Below, in pieces: positions 8,443-18,400 of a stretch of DNA of 64,000 nucleotides. The DNA is taken from NCBI RefSeq assembly GCF_030268885.1, contig NZ_BSSA01000010.1, positions 164,260-228,259 on the forward strand, in the 5' to 3' direction. Within the stretch, counting starts at the first letter, position 1, and the number at the start of each line of letters is the position of its first letter. The notes under the pieces were generated by a model. It was not told the DNA's origin. It was given only the letters and a program-made list of their open reading frames with translations, and searched no databases. The translations under genes and the position numbers were made by a program. The stretch is from Kitasatospora phosalacinea (GTDB lineage: Bacteria > Actinomycetota > Actinomycetes > Streptomycetales > Streptomycetaceae).

Positions 8443-8685
8443 GTCGGCGGCGCGCCTGACACGCGCCGGCCGACGGGGTGGGACCGGTGGTCTGCACCAT
8501 TGTCCCAGGGCTGACCTGCGGACATCGACCGTGTGTCCACGATGTGAACGCCCGAATGGGTTATTTCGGTCACCCGGCAGGTAAAGGACGGGTCATCGGC
8601 GGCCCATTTTTCGGCTTTGCGATCCAAACTCGGTGAACGGTGTGAGTTTGCTGCGAATTTCGGGCGTGTCCCGGGACGGGGAGGG

Positions 8686-10392
<1,707 letters not shown>

Positions 10393-10477
10393 GCGTCACC
10401 TTCACGGGAGCGCGCGAGGGAGGTCGCGCTGACAGGCACAGGTCCGCAGGGCCTGACGTCGTGTCAGTTCCTCGGAG

Positions 10478-10496
10478 ATACCTAGATGTTAGGTAT
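10478..10496. promoter_or_regulatory. Perfect palindromic operator, probable PadR site
   Basis: ATACCTA (10478-10484), five bases, TAGGTAT (10490-10496): a perfect 7-bp inverted repeat in the divergent gap between the GH13 gene and the small ORF/padR pair. PadR regulators usually bind AT-richer palindromes near their own gene, and this is the best such site here. It lies 37 bp before the small ORF at 10533, near a TAGGTA/TATAGG -10-like stretch. Confidence 0.5.
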
Positions 10497-10532
10497 AGGC
10501 CAAAGGGCATGTCCAGGAGACAGGAGGTGAAG

Positions 10533-10607
10533 ATGTCACCTGCTGAGCCTTCGAGTGCCACCAGTTGGGGCGAATCAGGGCGAATAAGGGGGCGCACAAC
10601 GGGGTAG
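10533..10607 (+). CDS. Possible 24-residue leader peptide upstream of padR
   Basis: MSPAEPSSATSWGESGRIRGRTTG, preceded by an almost ideal AGGAGG five bases before the ATG, a much better site than most genes here have. It sits between the palindrome at 10478 and padR. It contains a near-repeat GGCGAATCAGGGCGAATAAG in its DNA. It could be a translated leader coupling expression to padR. No homology is recognised, and its length makes coding status uncertain. Confidence 0.35.
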   Translation: MSPAEPSSATSWGESGRIRGRTTG

Positions 10608-10698
10608 AGCAAAGCCAAGGAGAGCCGCCCGGCGTACGACCGACGAAGTTCGGCCGCACGGCGCACTCCCCCCACTCACCTCGAAGGGAGGCGACCGA

Positions 10699-11202
10699 GT
10701 GCGGCTTCCGCTCCTCGCGCTGCTTGCCACGGGCCCCGCACACGGCTACCAGCTCCGGCGCGCCCTGGAGTCCACGTTCGGCCCGGCCTACGCGCGCACC
10801 AACGACGGCCAGGTGTACGTCACGCTCGGCCGACTGGAGAAGTCCGGCCTGATCGAGGGGCAGGACGTCGCCCAGGACGGCCGCCCGGCCAAGCGCGTCT
10901 TCGCCCTCACCGAGGACGGCCGGCGTGCGCTCGCCGACTGGTTCGCCCGGCCCTCCGACGGCGGCAAGGTCCGCGAGGAGTTCTTCCTCAAGCTCGTCCT
11001 CGCCCCGCGCACCCGCCTCGCCGACCCGCGCACCCTGATCGACCTCCAGCGCTCCCACTGCCTCGCCACCATCCGCGGCCTGCACGCCACCGCCGACCGG
11101 GCCGCCGACCACGGCGTCTCCCGCCTCCTGATCGAGGGCGAGGTCCTGCACCTGCAGGCCGAACTCGACTGGCTGGAGCGCTGTCAGCAGGAGTTCACCT
11201 GA
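10699..11202 (+). CDS. PadR family transcriptional regulator
   Basis: 167-residue repressor. The N-terminal winged helix is typical of PadR: LLALLATGPAHGYQLRRALE, then YVTLGRLEKSGLI and the wing VAQDGRPAKRVFALTEDGRRAL. The C-terminal half (about 85-167) is the helical dimerisation domain (PadR C-terminal/Vir type). GTG start with GGGAGG seven bases upstream. It ends inside the convergent MFS gene, with 19 bp overlapping tail to tail. PadR proteins commonly sense small molecules and control neighbouring exporters, so the MFS gene at 11184 or the palindrome at 10478 are likely partners. The ligand is unknown. Confidence 0.9.
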   Translation: MRLPLLALLATGPAHGYQLRRALESTFGPAYARTNDGQVYVTLGRLEKSGLIEGQDVAQDGRPAKRVFALTEDGRRALADWFARPSDGGKVREEFFLKLVLAPRTRLADPRTLIDLQRSHCLATIRGLHATADRAADHGVSRLLIEGEVLHLQAELDWLERCQQEFT

Positions 11203-12488
11203 GGGTCGGCGCCCCCGGCGTCCCCCGCACTGCCCGTGCTGCCCGCGCTCCCCGTGTCCGCGGCGGCCGCGGCGCCGCGGCGCAGCTGAGGCGTCGAGGC
11301 GGCCACCGCGCCGACCGCCGCCAGGCAGAGCAGACCGCCGCCGACCAGCGCGGCCGCGGCCCCGCCCCAGGCCGCGACGAGACCCGCGCGCAGGTTGCCG
11401 AGCTGCGGCCCGGCCTGGCCGACGACGGTCTCCGCCGCCGTCACCCGGCCGAGCATCGCGTCCGGGGTGCAGGTCTGCACGATCGTGGTGCGGGCGAGGA
11501 CGGCCAGCGCGTCCGCCCCGCCGGCCACGGCCAGCAGGAGCAGGCCCGACCAGGCCCGGTCCGTCAGGCCGAACGCGGCCAGCGAGCCGCCCCAGACCGA
11601 CGAGGCGGCCAGCATCACCGGGCCCGGGCGGCCGAACCTGGTCACCGGCCCGGAGAGCGCCGTCGCGACCACCCCGCCCACCGCCAGCGCGGACAGGAAC
11701 AGCCCGAGGGTGCGCGGGTTCCCGTCGAAGCGCTCGGTGTTCACCAGCGGGAACAGCGACACCGGCATGGACAGCACCGTCGCCGCCAGGTCCGTCAGCA
11801 GCGCGCCCCGCACCACCCGGTGGCCCGTCAGGAACCGCAGCCCGTCCGCCACCCCGCCCAGCCCCGCCCGGGACGCACCGCCCACCGGGGGCAGCGGCGG
11901 CAGCCCGAACGCGCACGCGAAGGAGACGCCGAAGCTCGCCGCGTCCAGCAGGTAGCACACCCCGGCGCCCCACCAGCCGAGCACCACGCCCGCCACCGCC
12001 GGGCCCAGCAGCATCATCGCCTGCCCCGAGGCCTGGTTGAGCGCCACGCCCGCCGCGACCTGGTCCTTCGGCAGCAGGCGCGGGACGAACACCCCCGCCG
12101 CCGGGGCGCCCAGCGCGCCGAAGGACGCCTGCACGGCGACCAGCACCAGCACCGCGGCCACCGGCACGTGCCCGGTGAACCCCTGCACCGCCAGCAGCAG
12201 CGAGCAGGTCGCCTGCCCCGCGTTGCCCAGCAGGTAGATCCGGCGCCGGTCGGCCCGGTCGACCCAGGCCCCCGCGAACAGACCGAACCCGACCATCGGC
12301 AGCGCCTGCGCCAGGCCGACCGCCCCGCTCCACACCGGGCTGCGGGTGCGGTCCCACACCTGGAACATCACGGTCACCACGGTCATGAAGCTGCCCAGGG
12401 TCGACACCGTCCGTCCGAACAGCAGCCGCCGGAACAGGCGGGAGGTCCGCAGCGGCCGGACGTCGATCAGGGCGCGGGCGAGGCTCAC
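11184..12488 (-). CDS. MFS transporter (MFS_3/EntS-like exporter)
   Basis: 434-residue, 12-helix major facilitator protein. It starts RTSRLFRRLLFGRTVSTLGSF and has the cytoplasmic loop signature GAWVDRADRRRIYL between helices 2 and 3, as in drug and siderophore exporters of the EntS/MFS_3 group. The tail is Ala/Gly-rich and low complexity. The start is GTG without a clear ribosome site; a TAGGGT -10-like box lies about 60 bp upstream. It converges on padR with a 19-bp overlap. Substrate unknown; export of a small hydrophobic compound is the usual role. Confidence 0.85.
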   Translation of the reverse strand: MSLARALIDVRPLRTSRLFRRLLFGRTVSTLGSFMTVVTVMFQVWDRTRSPVWSGAVGLAQALPMVGFGLFAGAWVDRADRRRIYLLGNAGQATCSLLLAVQGFTGHVPVAAVLVLVAVQASFGALGAPAAGVFVPRLLPKDQVAAGVALNQASGQAMMLLGPAVAGVVLGWWGAGVCYLLDAASFGVSFACAFGLPPLPPVGGASRAGLGGVADGLRFLTGHRVVRGALLTDLAATVLSMPVSLFPLVNTERFDGNPRTLGLFLSALAVGGVVATALSGPVTRFGRPGPVMLAASSVWGGSLAAFGLTDRAWSGLLLLAVAGGADALAVLARTTIVQTCTPDAMLGRVTAAETVVGQAGPQLGNLRAGLVAAWGGAAAALVGGGLLCLAAVGAVAASTPQLRRGAAAAADTGSAGSTGSAGDAGGADPQVNSC

Positions 12489-12639
12489 GAGGCACGCACG
12501 GGCGGGGGCGCGGGGAGGGCAACGGGCTGGGGCACGCGCAGGACCCTAGCCCATCCGCCCGGTCGGCCGCGGCGGGACGGTGGCCGGCGCAGGGGCGGTC
12601 GGCGCAGGGGCGGTGGCGGGGCGGTCGGCGGCGGGACGG

Positions 12640-13389
12640 TCAGCGGAGGCCGGACTGCATGCCGATCAGGAGCCAGTCGAGGGCGCGGTGGAAGTCGCGT
12701 TCGCGGAGCAGGTGGTCGGGTTCGCGGGGGCGTTCGACGATGATGCCGGAGTCGGCGACGCCCGGGAGGTCGCGGACGGCCTCGGTGATCTCCTCGATCA
12801 GGTCGTCGGTGCTGCCGTTGGCCTCCGCGGCCTTCTCCGCCCAGTTGACCTCGGTGGCGGTGAAGCCGTAGGTGTACTGGAAGATCGCCGAGAGGGCGGC
12901 CATCGCGTCGGCCTCGGAGAGCGGGGAGGAACGGGCGATCTCCAGGGCGCGGGCGGAGTAGCGGACCGAGTTCGGCCCGATGTTCAGGTAGTCGCCGTAG
13001 ATCCGGATCGCCCAGGGGTGCGCCAGCATGGTGGCCCGCCAGGTCACCGCGAGGGCGCGCAGGCCGTCCTGCCAGTCGGTGCCGTCGCCGACCTCGGGCA
13101 GCGCCATCTCGCCGGCCACCACGTCCAGGGCCAGCTCCAGCAGGTCGTCCTTGTCGGCGACGTACCAGTACAGCGACATCGGCGTGACGTCGAGCCGGGA
13201 GGCCAGCGCACGCATCGAGAACTTCGGCTCGCCCAGCTCGTCCAGCAGCCGGACGGCCGCGGCGACGATCACCTCGCGGTCCAGGCTGCCCGGCCCGCCC
13301 TCGCCCGCCCGCGAGGAGCGGCGGCCGCGGGCCGGGCGGGGGGTGAGCCAGACGCTCTGCTTGACCTGCGAGGCTCGCTTGGTGGCCAC
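12640..13389 (-). CDS. TetR family regulator with tetracycline-repressor-type C-terminal domain
   Basis: 249 residues. A basic N-terminal extension (1-35) precedes the TetR helix-turn-helix (about 36-82: VIVAAAVRLLDELG, FSMRALASRLDVTPMSLYWYV). The C-terminal ligand domain has the TetR_C_1 look (YWYVADKDDLLELALD, WRATMLAHPWAIRIYG). GTG start with GGAG four bases upstream. It lies 78 bp downstream of, and co-oriented with, an MFS exporter whose promoter carries a 42-bp palindrome; the pair is probably one self-repressed operon induced by the exported drug. The ligand is not predictable. Confidence 0.9.
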   Translation of the reverse strand: MATKRASQVKQSVWLTPRPARGRRSSRAGEGGPGSLDREVIVAAAVRLLDELGEPKFSMRALASRLDVTPMSLYWYVADKDDLLELALDVVAGEMALPEVGDGTDWQDGLRALAVTWRATMLAHPWAIRIYGDYLNIGPNSVRYSARALEIARSSPLSEADAMAALSAIFQYTYGFTATEVNWAEKAAEANGSTDDLIEEITEAVRDLPGVADSGIIVERPREPDHLLRERDFHRALDWLLIGMQSGLR

Positions 13390-13467
13390 GGTGCTCCTTC
13401 GCTTCTACGGGGTGTCACCACCGTACGGCCTGCGGCGGAGGGGGCGCGGGGCGGAGGGGCGGAGCGG

Positions 13468-15012
13468 TCAGCGGGCGGTGGGGACGGGCTCCGCGGCGGG
13501 GTCGGGCGAGGGGGCGCCGGTGGCGGGGCGGTCGGCCCGGTGCAGCAGGGCCGCGGAGAGCAGGCCGCCGAGCAGGACGGCCGCGGCGCCGATCAGTTGG
13601 CTGGACGTCAGGCCGTGGGCGAAGGCGTCGTGCACCGCCTGTCGGGCGGTGTCGCCCGGGGCGGCGGCCAGCGCCTCGGGCAGCGACTTCGCCGCCGAGG
13701 TCGGGACCTCCGGCGGGAGGCCCGCCGCGAAGCGGGAGCCGAGGACCGCACCGAGGACCGCGACGCCCAGGCCACCGCCGAACTCCGTGACCGTGCCCTG
13801 CACGCCCGCGCCGGCCCCGGCCCGCTCCGGCGGGATCGCGCCCATCACGGCCGCGGCCATCGCCGGGTTGGCCACCGCGATGCCGCAGCCCATCAGCAGC
13901 AGGCCCGCCAGCAGCCCCGGGTACCCGTGGCCGGAGCCCAGCGCGGCGAGCAGCGCCAGACCACCGGCCAGCAGCCCCATGCCGATCGCCACGGCACCGG
14001 CGAAGCCGATCTTCGGCAGCAGCCGGGCGCCGACGCCCGACAGGTTGAGCAGCACGATCACCAGCGCCAGCGGCGACATCCGCAGGCCCGCCTCCAACGG
14101 CCGGTAGCCGAGCACCAGTTGCAGGTACTGGGTGAGCAGGAACAGCGAGCCCGCCATGCCGAACGCGACCAGGACGCCGCCCGCCACCGCGCCGTTGAAG
14201 CGCCGGTTCCGGAAGAAGGCCAGGTCCAGCATCGGGGCGGGGGTGTGCGCCTCCCAGGCGACGAAGCCCGCCAGTGCGGCCAGGCCGACCGCCCCCGACA
14301 GCAGCACCGGGCCGGAACCCCAGCCGTGCACCGGACCGGAGATGATCGCGTACACCAGGCCGACCATGCCGACCGTCGACAGCACCGCACCCGGGACGTC
14401 CGGACGGCGGCCCGAAGGGTCCTTGCTCTCGGGGAGCAGGCGGGCGACCGCGACCAGGCCGAGCAGCGCCACCGGGATGTTGACCAGGAAGATCGAGCCC
14501 CACCAGAAGTGCGCCAGCAGCACGCCGCCGAGCAGCGGGCCGCCCGCGAAGCCGAGCGAGCTGACGGCGCCCCAGACGCCGATCGCCTTCGGCACCTCGG
14601 CGCCCTGGAACACCTGCATCACCACCGCCAGCGTGGTGGTCATCAGCAGCGCGCCGCCGATGCCCATCCCGGCCCGGGCGGCGATCAACTGGCCCGAGGA
14701 CTGGGCGAGCGCCGCGGCCGTCGAACCGGCGCCGAACAGCGCCAGGCCGGTCAGCAGCGCACGCTTGCGCCCGTAGCGGTCGGACAGGCTGCCCGCCGTC
14801 AGCAGCAGGCCGGACTGGACCAGCGCGTACGCGTTGATCATCCACTGGACGTCGGCCGTGCCCGCGCCCAGGTCCTCCGTCAGGGAGGGGATGGCCACGT
14901 TGAGCACGGTGTTGTCGAGCAGCACCACCAGCGTGGCCAGGCAGACCACCGCCAGGATGGCCCACCGCCGCGGGTGCGGGGCGACGGGCGAGGGGACGGA
15001 GGCTTGGGACAA
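13468..15012 (-). CDS. DHA2-type MFS multidrug exporter
   Basis: 514-residue, 14-helix exporter of the DHA2 (EmrB/QacA) group. Signatures: LDNTVLNVAIPSLTEDL in helix 1, GSLSDRYGRKRALL in the helix 2-3 loop, and the proton-linked motif RAGMGIGGALLMTTTLA. It exports hydrophobic drugs or antibiotics by proton antiport. The start chosen is TTG 15012 because GGAG sits a few bases upstream and the protein then begins like its relatives (SQASVPSPVAPHPRRWAIL). An upstream in-frame extension would run through the operator and is rejected. Downstream TetR gene and upstream palindrome mark a substrate-induced system. Confidence 0.9.
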   Translation of the reverse strand: MSQASVPSPVAPHPRRWAILAVVCLATLVVLLDNTVLNVAIPSLTEDLGAGTADVQWMINAYALVQSGLLLTAGSLSDRYGRKRALLTGLALFGAGSTAAALAQSSGQLIAARAGMGIGGALLMTTTLAVVMQVFQGAEVPKAIGVWGAVSSLGFAGGPLLGGVLLAHFWWGSIFLVNIPVALLGLVAVARLLPESKDPSGRRPDVPGAVLSTVGMVGLVYAIISGPVHGWGSGPVLLSGAVGLAALAGFVAWEAHTPAPMLDLAFFRNRRFNGAVAGGVLVAFGMAGSLFLLTQYLQLVLGYRPLEAGLRMSPLALVIVLLNLSGVGARLLPKIGFAGAVAIGMGLLAGGLALLAALGSGHGYPGLLAGLLLMGCGIAVANPAMAAAVMGAIPPERAGAGAGVQGTVTEFGGGLGVAVLGAVLGSRFAAGLPPEVPTSAAKSLPEALAAAPGDTARQAVHDAFAHGLTSSQLIGAAAVLLGGLLSAALLHRADRPATGAPSPDPAAEPVPTAR

Positions 15013-15051
15013 GGGGACTCCAGGGGAAGGTCGGGGCGGCCGGGCGACCGC

Positions 15052-15093
15052 TCGTTGTACACCGTAGAGGAGTTCTTCTACGGTGTACAACGA
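15052..15093. promoter_or_regulatory. 42-bp palindromic operator of the MFS/TetR operon
   Basis: TCGTTGTACACCGTAGA (15052-15068) and its exact inverse TCTACGGTGTACAACGA (15077-15093) flank an 8-bp centre that itself pairs in part. On the minus strand TTGTAC and TACGGT lie 18 bp apart, so the arms could cover -35 and -10. It sits 40 bp before the exporter start. The size and symmetry fit a TetR-type operator holding two dimers. Confidence 0.75.
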
Positions 15094-15143
15094 ATTTCCC
15101 GGGGAACCTCCGGACGCTTCCCCGAGGCGTCCCGGGTGCTCCG

Positions 15144-15330
15144 TCAGGCGGTCATGCCGCCGTCGACCGTGAGGCGGGCGTCGGTGGATGCCCGCGCCCG
15201 CCCGGGAGGCCGGCAGCGGCACCGCCGCGGCCACCTCGGCCGGGCGGGTGGCCGAGCGCGTCCGCGTACCACCCCCTGGGCACCGAGACGATCTCGTCCC
15301 GCTCGGGGGCCGGGGTGGGAGCGGTGCGGC
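15144..15330 (-). pseudogene. Remnant of a short-chain dehydrogenase (SDR)
   Basis: The minus strand ends with DARLTVDGGMTA and a stop at 15144, the standard SDR C-terminus. The preceding homologous stretch VAAAVPLPASRAGAGI is in another reading frame, and the stretch before it (DEIVSVPRGWYADALGHP) in a third relation. At least one frameshift therefore separates the parts, and no N-terminal Rossmann motif remains. It lies between the exporter operator and the VMAP operon. The rest of the 15094-15473 gap holds no intact gene; a CGGTTC/GAACCG inverted repeat is at 15359-15372. Confidence 0.55.
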
Positions 15331-15442
15331 GGGAGGCGGGAAAGGGCGGACCGGTGGTCGGTTCGAGAACCGTTCAGCCGAGCGGGAGAAGCACGTCGAC
15401 CGGACGGCAGCCGCCAGGCCCGCGCCGCAGGCTCCGCTCGAC

Positions 15443-15481
15443 GGGGTCAGGGGTCAGGGGTCGGGGCCAGGGGTCAGGGGG
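15443..15481 (+). repeat. G-quadruplex-type G-tract array at the 3' end of the VMAP operon
   Basis: Six runs of four or five G separated by two or three bases (TCA, TCA, TC, CCA, TCA) occupy 15443-15481 on the plus strand and span the stop codon of the large vWA-like gene (15474-15476). Since that gene is on the minus strand, the G-runs are on its template strand, where a quadruplex could stall RNA polymerase. Confidence 0.6.
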
Positions 15482-18400
15482 CGGGAGCGGGCGGGGGCGC
15501 TTCGCCGGGGAGGGGGGTGCCGGTGCGGACCAGGACGGTGTAGGGGGTGGTGGCGATGCGGGCGCCGGGAGGGAAGGGGAGGGGCCGGTCGGGGACCAGG
15601 TCCTGCCAGGGGGCGGTGGCGGGGGCGGCGGGGCGGTGGCGGGCACCGATGTCGGTGGCCCGGACGGTGACGGTGCCGTCCTGGAAGGAGACCACCAGGG
15701 GGACGCTGTCGGGGGAGAGGGAGAGCGGGAACGAGGACTGCTCCTCGACGGAGAACTGGGCCGAGCAGAACTGCTGGGTGACGGCCTTGAAGTGGGCGAG
15801 CAGCGGTCGGGGCCCGAGCGGGGCCAGCAGGGTGCGGTGCTCGGTGCAGACGGCGCCCCCCTCGGCGTTGACGCTCGGCAGGGGCGGTGGGGCGAGACGG
15901 GACCGGTAGCGGGTGCAGTCCGTGATCGGGCACCCCCAGCGCTCCCGGGTGAGGCGGTCGAGGGATTCGGCGGGGAGGGGAGGTCGGCCGACGGCGGGCC
16001 GCGGCGCGAGCCGGACCACCCGGCCCGGGCCGGTGCGGGGTTCGAGGCGGGAGACCCACGGGGGGAGCAGTGAGCCGGTGGGGGCCGGTGAGATCAACGG
16101 CAGGTCGAGGAGCGTGGCGAGTTCGCTCAGGCGTTCCTCGGGGGCGCCGGAGGTCTCGACCAGCTCGTTGTCGATCCAGCTGCGGACGGCCGCGCGGTCC
16201 CTCCGGTTCAGGGCGCCCAGGGCGGAGGGGTCGACGACCGCGTGGATGCCGGTGGCCGGGTCCCCGCGGTGGGCGATCAGGGCCCGGAGCGTCGCGTAGA
16301 CCTGCTCGACGAAGTCGGGCGGTCCGGAGCGGATCAGGGCGGAGAGGTCGAGCAGGGCGTCGGCGGCGCCCGGGACGGTGGAGAGGGCGGCCTGGACCCG
16401 GTCCAGCTGGGTCGGGTACGGGGTGGAGTGCGGGGCGCCGAGCCGGTCCAGCGCGGTGGTCGCGACGACCGGCCACCAGCGGCTGCCACCGGCCAGGCCG
16501 AGGTCCAGGACGAGGCGGTAGGCGTCGGCGGCCCGGGAGCGGTCGGTCCGTTCCAGGGACGCGCCCTCCTCGGCCGCTTCGAGGATCTGCGCCTCGCTCC
16601 GGTCGGGGCCGGGTCGGACCGCGGCGTCGTGCGAGGGGGTGGACGCTCCGACCAGCAGGACGCGGACCCGGGCGTCGGCGGCGGTGCGGAGGAAGCTGTG
16701 CAGCGGCGGCGGGGCGACCAGGACCAGGAGCAGGCGGTCGCGGTGCTCGACCAGGTGGTCCAGGACGGTGCCGGACGCGCGGGGGCCCAGTTGCGCGTCG
16801 AGCCTCCCCCACAGCCGGCCGGAGTTCAGGTCGCGGGCGTCCACGACGACCGGCCGGAGGTCGGCGACCAGCCACCGGAGGCAGCGCAGCAGCGTGGTCA
16901 GTCGCAGCTGCGGGGTCTGGGGGACCGCCAGGGGAGTGCCGCTGCCGTCGGCGAGCCAGGACATCAACGCGTCCAGCAGGAAGGACGGTTCGGACGAAGG
17001 CGCCCCGGCGGCGAAGAACGGCAGGAGGGTCTCCGCGGCATCCGCGACGAGGAGGTGCTCGGACGGCGGGGCGAGGGAGGCCAGCAGGTCGGCCGGGGTG
17101 GCGGGCGGGGCGGCGCCGTCGGCGACCGCGGCGATCCGGTCGGCGAGCGCGCGGACGAAGCCCCGGCCGGAGGGGCCGCGGCGGACGAGGAGGGTGAGCC
17201 GCGGGTTCCCCGGCGGCGGGGCGGGCGGTTCGGCGCGGAGCGGGTGCTGGTCGACGATCAGCAGCAGGCGGCCGAGGCGGCCGAAGGCGAGGCGGAACTC
17301 CTGGAGGGAGACGGAGCGCACCTGGCGGCCGCGGGCCGCGGCGAGGCCGTCCGGGAGCAGCAGTTCGACCTGCTGGCCGAAGGCCACCATGGAGTGGCCG
17401 GTCAGGTGGACCACCGCCAGGTCGTCGGGGCCGAGCCGGGCGTCCTCCGCCCAGGCGCGCAGCAGGGACACGGCCGGCCGGTCGCCGTTCAGCACGGGCT
17501 GCCGGTAGCCGAGGAGGCCGAACGCGAAGGCGAGTTCGGCGGCCCCTTCGGACAGCGTCGCGGCGTCGGGCTCCTCCTCGTGGGGGACGGCGACGCCGAC
17601 GACCGACAGGAAGAAGCGGCGTCCGGCGGTGGTGGATCCGGTTCGCGCCGGGACGGTGGTGCGGGCCCAGGGGCGGGCGTCGGCGGGGAGGGCGAGCGGG
17701 CCCTCCGGGTCCGGGACGGCCGCGGTGAAGCGGGAACCGACCTCCGGGCGGTGGGTCGCGAGGTGGACGGAGACGGTCGCGACGACCTGTTCGGCCTCGT
17801 CGCGGCGCAGGGTGGCGAGCAGGCGCTCCCGGACGCCGGGCGCGAACTCGTAGGCCCGGTCCAGGGGTTCGGCGGCGGACCGGTCGGGGACGGCGTGCAG
17901 GATGCCGCTGAAGACGATCTCGGCGAGGTCGGCGGGCGGGCTCTCCGGGAGCATCGCGGACTGCACCAGCCGCATCACGCCGAAGTTGAGCGGCACGGTG
18001 GCCAGCAGGGCGGCGAGCCGGAAGACCCGGGGCTGCGCCTGGGCCAGGAAGGAGTCGAAGTCGCCCGTCGGCAGCGCGAGTTGCTGCACCTCGCGCGGCC
18101 CTGGGCGGTGGCCGGGGGCGAGCAGGACGGCGGGCGCGTCGTAGGCGTGCGGCCCGGCCACGGCCCGGGCCCAGGGGGCGAGCCACTCGGGGGTGAGGCC
18201 GAGCACGGGCACGGCGAGGGTGCCGGGCGGTTGCGGGAGCGGGGCCAGGGCGTACGGGGTGAAGCCGGGGTGCGGATCGGCCGGGGAGGCGGTGCGGAAA
18301 CGGCCCGGCTCGGGCGCCAACGCGGTCTGCGACCACAGGTGTTCGGGAAGGGTGTGCAGGACGGCGGTCGGCCCGGCCAGGGCCCGGCGACGCAGCGCGG

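Noticed and set aside
8560..8590. Possible GlnR box upstream of gdhA (GTCAC-N6-GGTAA)
   Set aside because: Only a partial match to gTnAC-n6-GaAAC, and no second half-site pair at the right distance.
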